This document shows positions 1 through 7,315 of a DNA stretch of 12,519 bases, in pieces (within the stretch, counting starts at the first letter, position 1; each line of letters opens with the position of its first letter). A program made the position numbers and the translations under genes. The DNA is from Planctomycetales bacterium (GTDB lineage: Bacteria > Planctomycetota > Planctomycetia > Isosphaerales > Isosphaeraceae). The stretch is from assembly GCA_027451455.1 (NCBI GenBank), contig DAIDJI010000078.1, positions 1 through 12,519 of the forward strand, read 5' to 3'. The notes under the pieces were generated by a model. That model searched no databases, was not told the origin of the DNA, and saw only the letters and a program-made list of their open reading frames with translations.

Positions 1-903
1 CCAACGCAACTGGAGCCGGACGGGCAGCGGACACCGCAGCTGCCGCAGTTCGAAGGGTCATACACGAGAGTGGCTGGGTCGATGCAGCGGCCGCCGCAGC
101 AGTATGCGCTGGCCATCCGACCCTACGACGGCAAGATCTTCTGGAAGACTGAGATTGGGTCGTTTCGCCAGGGGGAGCGTTACTATTACTACGCTTACAT
201 GAAGGATGACGCGCCCCAGCCGAGGCTGGTGTATCGATCGGGTGCGATTTATGTGGACACGAACGTCGGAATCCTGGGCCGGCTCGACGGCGAGACCGGG
301 ACACTCGACTGGGGCTTCGGCTACAAGACCGAATCGTTTTCGGCGAACTCGTGGATGTTCTACTACTACAACCGGCCCGAGCCGGGGGCTGGTCCCGGTG
401 TGCCCATCTCGATCGGATCGTCGATGCTGGTCAAGGGGATACAGTCCGACCGGCTCACCGCAATCGACCCGGATCGGATGAAGGTCCTATGGGACCGGCC
501 GATTGCGAAGAAATCGCGGGTGCTTGGGGTCGTTGGGGATCGAATGGTCCTCGGCGGGACCGAACTCTCAGCGGTCGATCTGAATACGCGGATGATGCGC
601 TGGTCGACGCACCTGCCGGGAGGCAGCCTGGATTGTCGAGTGCTGGTCCGGCCAGACGGAATCTGGCAGTTGACGCCGAGGGGAATTTTTGAAGTCGACC
701 CGGCCTCGGGAGAGGTCCGCCGGATCCTCCGGGGCAAGGACCTGCTGGGCTCGGCCGGCGGCGACCTGGTGCTGACCGACCGTTGGCTGCTCTCGATCTC
801 GAACCGAACGATCACCGCCTACCCGCGCTGGGGGGGCGGTGCGGAAGCGCCCGCCACCGCAAGCGTCGTCCCAGCCATCAAGAAGGAGAAGGATTCGCCA
901 TGA
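1..903 (+). CDS. PQQ-type beta-propeller repeat protein, C-terminal part (partial)
   Basis: The frame is open from base 1 to a TGA at 901-903, so the gene begins left of the window; the ATG at 70 is only an internal methionine. The visible 300 residues contain at least five blade-like repeats of the PQQ-propeller type, in which a hydrophobic strand leads into xxxDxxTGxxxW: YALAIRPYDGKIFWK, GRLDGETGTLDW, TAIDPDRMKVLW, SAVDLNTRMMRW and FEVDPASGEVRR. Such propellers are usually exported binding or scaffold proteins, and many bind no PQQ. The signal peptide, if any, lies outside the window. Tyrosine-rich patches (RYYYYAYM, MFYYYNRP) sit between the first blades. The stop overlaps the start of the SIMPL gene as ATGA, so the two are probably translationally coupled. 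The propeller fold is fairly certain; no enzymatic role can be assigned. Confidence 0.85.
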   Translation, partial: PTQLEPDGQRTPQLPQFEGSYTRVAGSMQRPPQQYALAIRPYDGKIFWKTEIGSFRQGERYYYYAYMKDDAPQPRLVYRSGAIYVDTNVGILGRLDGETGTLDWGFGYKTESFSANSWMFYYYNRPEPGAGPGVPISIGSSMLVKGIQSDRLTAIDPDRMKVLWDRPIAKKSRVLGVVGDRMVLGGTELSAVDLNTRMMRWSTHLPGGSLDCRVLVRPDGIWQLTPRGIFEVDPASGEVRRILRGKDLLGSAGGDLVLTDRWLLSISNRTITAYPRWGGGAEAPATASVVPAIKKEKDSP

Positions 904-1790
904 GCAAGTCGGCAATCGCGGCCCTCGCCCTGGCGATCGCGGCGGCCGGGTCGGCCCGGGCGCAGATCTATTATGGACCGTACTACGCCGCCGCATCGGG
1001 CGGCGGTCAATCGGGAAACATCGAGGGGTTCACAGTCGTCGGCAAGTCGACGGTGTTCACCCGTCCCGACGTTGTTGAGATCGACCTCTCCGTCTCGGCG
1101 GGCAGCGAGTTGACCGCCGACGCAATCGTGAAATATCGGGACGCCCGCCGGAAGCTGAGCGAGGCGTTCACCGCGCTCAAGCTGGCTAACGTCGCTTTGG
1201 AGGAGCGAGGGCTGAAGGTCGATCAGAAGGGGAACGACAACAGCGGCTACTTTTTCGGCTACCAGCCGAATCAGCGGACGCGGACCGAGGTCCAGCTCTC
1301 GCGGCGGCTGGTCGTTCGCGTCAAGGAGCTCCGCAAGCTGGACGAGGACGCCGTGCTTCAACTTGTCGCCAAGTTGCTCGACGTCGCACAGGATGCGGGC
1401 GGACACGTTGGGCCGCAGCATGAGCAAAACGATTACTACTCGTGGCGGTTTGGCAGCGGGTCGAGCAACAGCCTGGTTCGATTCGTGGTTGAGGACTTCG
1501 ACAAGCTTCAGGAATCGGCCTACGAGAAGGCGGTTGCCGACGCTCGTTCCCGGGCTGAGCGGCTCGCCCGGTTGAGCAAGGTCGAGCTTGGGCCGATCGT
1601 GGCAGTGCGTGAGGTGATCGTTCCCGGAGATGCCGGAGCGGGGCCAAACTCGACCGCGAAGGACGACGACCACCCTCGCAAGCGGCTGGAGACCAGCGGA
1701 TACCAGGAGATCCCGGTCCACGTCGAGCTGCTCGTGCGGTTCGACATCCGGACCCCGGCCGACAGCAAGATACGGGCGACCCAGCGATGA
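900..1790 (+). CDS. Secreted SIMPL (DUF541) domain protein
   Basis: A protein of 296 residues. The start at 900 is chosen over the in-frame ATG at 783 because it gives a classic signal peptide (MSKSAIAALALAIAAAGSARA, likely cut before Q22), has AAGGAG and GAAGGA purine boxes just upstream, and overlaps the previous stop as ATGA. The mature part opens with a short Tyr/Gly/Ala stretch (IYYGPYYAAASGGG). A SIMPL-like domain follows: GFTVVGKSTVFTRPDVVEIDLSVSAGS at the N-terminal side, a central region with LSRRLVVRVKELRKLDE, and the typical helix YEKAVADARSRAERLARLSKVELGPIVAVREV near residues 205-240. SIMPL proteins are periplasmic or surface proteins of poorly defined function; some form oligomers. 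It lies between two exported repeat proteins, so an envelope role is a reasonable inference. The family call is good; the function is unknown. Confidence 0.85.
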   Translation: MSKSAIAALALAIAAAGSARAQIYYGPYYAAASGGGQSGNIEGFTVVGKSTVFTRPDVVEIDLSVSAGSELTADAIVKYRDARRKLSEAFTALKLANVALEERGLKVDQKGNDNSGYFFGYQPNQRTRTEVQLSRRLVVRVKELRKLDEDAVLQLVAKLLDVAQDAGGHVGPQHEQNDYYSWRFGSGSSNSLVRFVVEDFDKLQESAYEKAVADARSRAERLARLSKVELGPIVAVREVIVPGDAGAGPNSTAKDDDHPRKRLETSGYQEIPVHVELLVRFDIRTPADSKIRATQR

Positions 1791-2911
1791 CGAGGCGAAC
1801 GATCGAATCCGGGGAGAACCGGTCGTCTTCGCGGCCGGATCGTCGGGCCTTTCTGAGACGGTCGGGAGCGGCGATTGCCGGCGGGATGGGCCTGCTCGGG
1901 CTATCGTCGTCGCCTGGTAGCTCCGCCCTCGGCGCCGACGGTAAAGAGGTGCTGCCGAAGCACGTCACGCCCGAGACTCTCCGGGCGGTCGTGAAGGGGA
2001 TGGATTTTCTCTCGGGCCGTCAGAGCGACGACGGGTCGTGGATCGTCGGCGGAGGCGAGGCCTACCCTGTGGCGATGACCGGCCTGGCTGGTACGGCAAT
2101 GCTCGCACACGGGAACTCGCCGACCCGCGGCCACTACTCCAAGAACGTGCAGGGCGCGGTCGAGTTTCTGGTCCGGTGTGGGACACCCAACGGGTTGATC
2201 ACCGGCCCGACGCAGGACAGCGGCCAGCCGATGCACGGCCACGGCTTCGCGCTGATGTTTCTGGCGTGCGTCTACGGGATGATCACCAAGGAGTCGCTTC
2301 GCAACCAGGTCCGGAGCGTCATCCGAAAGGCCATCACCTTGACCAGCCAGGGTCAGAGTGTCGATGGTGGGTGGACCTACGTCCCCGGCAGCGGTGACGA
2401 GGGCTCGGTGACGGTGACTCAGGTGCAGGCGCTACGGGCGGCTCACAACGCTGGCTTTCTTGTCCCACGCTCGGTGATCGAGGAAGCAACCAAATATCTC
2501 GAACGATGCCGGACGCCCGAGGGCGGAATCGAATACTCGCTCCGGTCGGGCGGCGGACCCCGGCTCCCGATCTCTGCCGCCGCCGTCGCCACGCTCTACA
2601 ACGCCGGGCAGTTCGATAGCACCATCGCCACCGATTGCCTGAAATACGTCTGGGATCAGTTCCGCGCCAACGAGGGATTCAACAAGGGCGGGCACGCCTT
2701 CTACACGCACCTTTATGCGTCGCAGGGTTTTTACATGGCCGGCGACCAGTACTGGGACGCCTACTTCCCGAAGACTCGCGATCAGTTGATCGCGATGCAG
2801 GCGCCCGACGGATCGTGGCAAGGAGACGGCATCGGGCAAGTCTATGGGACCTCCATCGCCGCGATCATCCTCCAGTTGCCGTTCAAGTATTTGCCGGTAT
2901 TCCAGCGTTGA
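1787..2911 (+). CDS. Tat-exported prenyltransferase/squalene-cyclase repeat protein
   Basis: A protein of 374 residues. A twin-arginine signal is clear: RRAFLRR at residues 19-25, then a hydrophobic AAIAGGMGLLGL run and a likely cut near SSALGA (about residue 50). The rest looks like an alpha/alpha toroid with QW-like repeats: LSGRQSDDGSW, TSQGQSVDGGWTY, LERCRTPEGGIEY and IAMQAPDGSWQG, each followed by an Ala-rich helix. Squalene-hopene and oxidosqualene cyclases share this fold, but I see neither a DxDD nor a DCTAE catalytic motif. At 374 residues it is also much shorter than a full cyclase, so terpene cyclase activity is unlikely. A binding or scaffold role outside the cytoplasm is more plausible. 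The start ATG overlaps the SIMPL stop (ATGA); no strong Shine-Dalgarno is seen, which fits translational coupling. A short gap leads to the moxR-type gene. Confidence 0.85.
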   Translation: MTRRTIESGENRSSSRPDRRAFLRRSGAAIAGGMGLLGLSSSPGSSALGADGKEVLPKHVTPETLRAVVKGMDFLSGRQSDDGSWIVGGGEAYPVAMTGLAGTAMLAHGNSPTRGHYSKNVQGAVEFLVRCGTPNGLITGPTQDSGQPMHGHGFALMFLACVYGMITKESLRNQVRSVIRKAITLTSQGQSVDGGWTYVPGSGDEGSVTVTQVQALRAAHNAGFLVPRSVIEEATKYLERCRTPEGGIEYSLRSGGGPRLPISAAAVATLYNAGQFDSTIATDCLKYVWDQFRANEGFNKGGHAFYTHLYASQGFYMAGDQYWDAYFPKTRDQLIAMQAPDGSWQGDGIGQVYGTSIAAIILQLPFKYLPVFQR

Positions 2912-2959
2912 CACACGGCGGCCCAACTTCCGAGTCCCGGTAGCAGCGAGGACGCGACC

Positions 2960-4009
<1,050 letters not shown>

Positions 4010-4933
4010 CGCGATCGCCCGGATCGCCGACCTCGCCCTCCGCTCGCGGCGGCTGGTCGAGGGAGCGATCAACGGGATGCATCGAAGCCCGTTCCACGGG
4101 TTCAACATCGAGTTCGCCTCGTACCGCGAATACACCCCGGGTGACGACCTTCGACGCCTCGACTGGCGCGTCTTTGCGCGATCGGATCGCCACTACATCA
4201 AGCAATATGAAGAAGAAAGCAATGTTCGCATCACATTTTTGGTGGATGCGAGCGCCTCGATGAAGTACCGGGGGAGGGCGGCGGAACTCTCGAAATTCGA
4301 CTACGCCTCGACACTGGTCGTCGCTCTCTCGATGCTGCTGACCCGGCAGCAGGACCCCGTCGGCCTGGTCCTCTTCGACGAGGCGGCCACGACCGTCCTT
4401 CCGCCGAACGCGACCCAGTCACAGGTCGCCGTGATCTCCGACCTCCTCGAACGATGCGAACCGGCCCGCAAGACCGGGCTTGGCGAGCTACTCCGATCGG
4501 TCACCGGCCAGCTCCGGCGCCGGAGCCTGCTTGTGATCGTCTCGGACCTCCTCACCGACCTCGACCCCTTTTACGACGGCCTCAACCGCCTCCGATTTCA
4601 CGGCCACGAAGTTCTGGTGATGCATGTCCTCGACCGCGATGAGTTGGAACTCCCGTTTGACGGCCCGACCATCTTCCGCGACATCGAGGGCGAGGAAGAG
4701 GTCTTCGCCGAGCCGCAGGGCTTCCGACGCGCCTATCGGCAGGCAATGACCGAGTTCCTCGAAGGCGTCCGAAAAGAGTGCGGCAACCGCGGCTATGACC
4801 ACGTCCGTTTTCTCACCGACGAGCCGCTCGGGGAGGCGCTCAGCCTGTTCCTCCACTCGCGGGAGCAGGTGGCGCGGGTAGGTCGGTAGCGGGCTTCCAT
4901 GGCTGGACTCATCAAAAGGACGGGCCCGCGACG

Positions 4934-7096
4934 ATGACCTTCCTGACACCACTCCTGGCCTGGGGGATGCTGCTCGGCTCGATCCCGGTCATCATCCACT
5001 TGCTGAACCGGCGACGGTTCCGCCGGGTGGAATGGGCGCCGATGCGCTATCTCAAGCTCACCATTCAGCGGAATCGGCGGCGGATTCAGATCGAGGAACT
5101 GATCCTGCTCCTGATGCGAATCGCGGCGCTGGTCCTGCTCTTCTTCTTTCTGGCCCGCCCGGTGCTGAATCCGACCGGCCTCGAGCACTGGCTGGGTAGC
5201 GGTGGGCGGTCGAGCCAGGTAGTGGTGGTCGATGATTCGTCGAGCATGGGCTATGCTTCGGGCGACTCTTCGGCGTTTCAGCGTGCCCGAGAGATAGCTG
5301 CGGCGCTTCTCTCGGCGTCGAGGCCGCAAGATCGCGACACGATCGCGACCACCTCGGCCCCGAAGGCTCCGGTCCTGCACGATATCGAGGGGAGCCGTCG
5401 CGACGAGCTGACCGCCGCGGCTCTCGGCCTGCCGATCACCGCGACACACGCCGCCTGGCCCTCGGTCTTCGAGGGGATCGACGAGTTGCTCCGCTCCTGC
5501 ACGTATCCGACGAAGGAACTGACAATTCTCACCGACCTCCGCCGGGCCGGCTGGGACCGCGGGGTCGCGGCAGTCGCCGCGCGGTGGGCCGAGCAGGGGG
5601 TCCGGGTTCGGGTGGTCGACACCGGCGACGACGAGACGCGAAACGTCGCGCTCGAGTCGATCCTGCCAATGGACCGGACCGTCCTCGCCGGGGCGGAGAG
5701 CCGATGGGAAGCGGTCGTCCGCAACGACTCGGCGCGCAGCCTCGCGGGCGGCAAGGCCGTGATGCGAATCGACGACAAGCCGACCGAGATCGTCCTGCCC
5801 GAGATCCCCCCGCGCGGGACGGCGAATGTCCCGCTCGTCGCGCATTTCCCGGGAGCAGGGATGCACGACCTTTCGTTCCAGCTTCCCGACGACGAGATGC
5901 TCAGCGACAACCGGAGGTGGGCGTCCGTCCCGGTCAAGGACTCGCTCCTGATTCGGCTGGTCGACGGCGAGCCGTCGTCGGAGCCGTTTGGCTCGGAGGT
6001 CGACTACCTCGCGGCGCCGCTCTCCATCGGCGTCGGGGCGGCCGAGGCCTGGCGGGTTGAGGTCGCGAGCGAGAGCGATTTCCTCTCACCCAGAAAAGAG
6101 ACACCCGACGTCCTTGTGCTGGCGAACGTCGCCGCGCCGACGCCCGAACAGGCCGAGCGACTCGGCCGACTGGTCCGCGAAGGGATGGGGCTGATCATCT
6201 TCACCGGGGCGAAGCTCGACCCCGGTCTCTACAACGAGTTGTTCTACCGGGAGGGCACGAGACTCCTTCCCTGCGCGATGAAGGGGCTTTCGGACGAGGG
6301 CTTCCGCGGCGTGATCGTCGAACCGCTTCGCCCCTCGCCGCTGGAGAAGATGCTGGAGCTGAAGACGACCGCGATGGAGCGGGTCGCCGTCAAGCAGATC
6401 ATGTCCGTTGATGAGCCGGAGGCCGCCGAGAAAGACCAGGCGCGCGTCCTCGCCCGGTGGAATAACCCCGCGCGATCGCCGGCGATCGTCGAACGAATTG
6501 TTGGCGAGGGCCGGGTGCTGCTCTGGACGACAACCGCCGACCGCGCGGCCACGGACTGGCCGATCGAGCCCAGCTTTGTCCTCGCGGTGCGAGAGGCCGT
6601 CAAGGGCGCAGCCAGGCCAACGTCAATGGCACATACGATCACCGCTGGCGAGCCGATACGGCGGGTTGTCCGCTCGGATCAGCCGGTCTCAAACGTCCGC
6701 CTGAATCCGCCCGGCGGCGGTGAGCCCCGCCTGATCGCTGCGAAGCCCGTGGACGAGTCACCCGGTGAGCGCGCGCCGGCCAGTGCTATTGAAGTCGGCG
6801 ATACTCGCCAGCCGGGACTGTACCGGCTCTCCTGGGACGAGGGACCACTCGGCAATCAGCAGGACGCCTACGCCGTGAACCCCGACCCTCGCGAGAGCCA
6901 TCTCGATCGGATCGCCAACGACGACCTCCGGGCGATTGTCGATCCCCTCGACATCGAGATTGCCTCGGCCCGATCAGGAGGTTCGAACCTGTTCTCCCCA
7001 GTCGGCCGTGAGATCTGGCGAGACCTCGCCTGTGCGCTCTTCGTCCTCCTGCTGGCCGAATCCATCTTCGCCACCTGGGCCGGCCGCTCGCGTTGA
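4934..7096 (+). CDS. BatA-type (aerotolerance N-terminal domain) VWA membrane protein
   Basis: A protein of 720 residues. The N terminus has the BatA/aerotolerance-type layout: a membrane segment (residues about 4-24) ending in HLLNRRRFRRVEWAPMRYL, then a second span (about 56-74, ELILLLMRIAALVLLFFFLARPVL). A VWA domain follows with MIDAS D-D-S-S-S at residues 100-104 (VVVVDDSSSMGY). A middle region near 390-430 (DVLVLANVAAPTPEQAERLGRLVREGMGLIIFTG) resembles the class I glutamine-amidotransferase-like fold seen in large planctomycete BatA homologues; no catalytic triad is claimed. A C-terminal span (about 697-715) anchors the other end, so the bulk should lie outside the cytoplasm. AAAAGGA lies 13 bases before the ATG, a long but possible spacing. 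It is probably a partner of the MoxR ATPase. Despite the name of the domain, aerotolerance is not established for such proteins. Confidence 0.92.
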   Translation: MTFLTPLLAWGMLLGSIPVIIHLLNRRRFRRVEWAPMRYLKLTIQRNRRRIQIEELILLLMRIAALVLLFFFLARPVLNPTGLEHWLGSGGRSSQVVVVDDSSSMGYASGDSSAFQRAREIAAALLSASRPQDRDTIATTSAPKAPVLHDIEGSRRDELTAAALGLPITATHAAWPSVFEGIDELLRSCTYPTKELTILTDLRRAGWDRGVAAVAARWAEQGVRVRVVDTGDDETRNVALESILPMDRTVLAGAESRWEAVVRNDSARSLAGGKAVMRIDDKPTEIVLPEIPPRGTANVPLVAHFPGAGMHDLSFQLPDDEMLSDNRRWASVPVKDSLLIRLVDGEPSSEPFGSEVDYLAAPLSIGVGAAEAWRVEVASESDFLSPRKETPDVLVLANVAAPTPEQAERLGRLVREGMGLIIFTGAKLDPGLYNELFYREGTRLLPCAMKGLSDEGFRGVIVEPLRPSPLEKMLELKTTAMERVAVKQIMSVDEPEAAEKDQARVLARWNNPARSPAIVERIVGEGRVLLWTTTADRAATDWPIEPSFVLAVREAVKGAARPTSMAHTITAGEPIRRVVRSDQPVSNVRLNPPGGGEPRLIAAKPVDESPGERAPASAIEVGDTRQPGLYRLSWDEGPLGNQQDAYAVNPDPRESHLDRIANDDLRAIVDPLDIEIASARSGGSNLFSPVGREIWRDLACALFVLLLAESIFATWAGRSR

Positions 7097-7110
7097 GGAG
7101 CCATTCGGAT

Positions 7111-7246
7111 GATTCACCACAGAGGACACAGAGAGCACAGAGAAAATCCACAGAGTGGGATAATTCAAATTCATTTTTCCGCTTTATTCCAATTGGATGT
7201 AGTTCCTGATTGTTCTCTGTGCTCTCTGTGTCCTTTGTGGTGAATC
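7111..7246. repeat. 34-bp inverted repeat with 68-bp loop
   Basis: The left arm is 7111-7144 and the right arm 7213-7246. The arms are reverse complements at 33 of 34 positions. The one difference (G7122 against T7235) is a G-U pair in RNA, so a transcript would form an uninterrupted 34-bp stem. The arms begin GATTCACCACAGAGGACACA and end GCACAGAGAA. The loop (7145-7212) is AT-rich. From memory, sequences of the TTCACCAC...ACAGAG type are dispersed repeats in many planctomycete and other bacterial genomes. The structure could slow or end transcription, protect the upstream mRNA, or be a non-autonomous mobile unit. Confidence 0.9.
7118..7155 (+). repeat. CACAGAG short repeats with 9-bp period
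   Basis: CACAGAG occurs at 7118, 7127 and 7136 with an exact 9-bp period, and again at 7149, just inside the loop. The first three form most of the left arm of the inverted repeat, and their complement makes up the right arm. This pattern suggests the arm itself grew from a short tandem unit. Confidence 0.8.
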
Positions 7247-7304
7247 GTCTTCGTGATATCCCTGATTTCATCCCATGTCTTCCATGGTGAATCCTCTTCA
7301 TGAT
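7238..7304 (+). repeat. 20-bp direct repeat pair at right flank of the inverted repeat
   Basis: TGGTGAATCGTCTTCGTGAT (7238-7257) recurs as TGGTGAATCCTCTTCATGAT (7285-7304), 18 of 20 identical. The first copy includes the last nine bases of the right arm, so the second may be the eroded end of another copy of the same dispersed repeat or a local duplication of its boundary. The second copy ends 11 bases before the next start codon. Confidence 0.75.
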
Positions 7305-7315
7305 GCGGATGGCCC

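Larger units (their letters stand above)
7097..7315. other. Intergenic insert-like region inside the operon
   Basis: This 219-bp gap is much longer and more AT-rich than the other gaps of the operon. It holds the 34-bp inverted repeat, the CACAGAG series and a 20-bp direct repeat described separately. The sequence CGGATG occurs on both sides (7106-7111 and 7306-7311). Collapsing these two copies would leave a compact gap in which GAGGAG, next to the stop of the BatA-type gene, lies about 15 bases before the ATG at 7316. The reading that an element landed here is an inference. No convincing coding sequence is present. Confidence 0.6.

Noticed and set aside
783..899. N-terminal extension of the SIMPL protein from an earlier in-frame ATG
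   Set aside because: The extension lies inside the propeller gene and would bury the signal peptide; the start at 900 has a ribosome binding site and an ATGA overlap.
4793..5866. 357-residue open frame on the - strand across the DUF58/BatA-type junction
   Set aside because: It is antisense to two well-supported genes, has low-complexity Arg/Pro/Asp-rich content with no domain, and is explained by high GC reducing stop codons.
7118..7155. CRISPR-like array
   Set aside because: The repeats are 7 bases at 9-bp spacing with no spacers of normal length and no cas genes; they belong to the inverted-repeat element.
6786..7301. Short - strand open frames reading through the repeat element (Cys-rich or His/Arg/Glu-rich peptides)
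   Set aside because: They are translations of the CACAGAG repeat and its complement; such peptides are common artefacts of this type of sequence.
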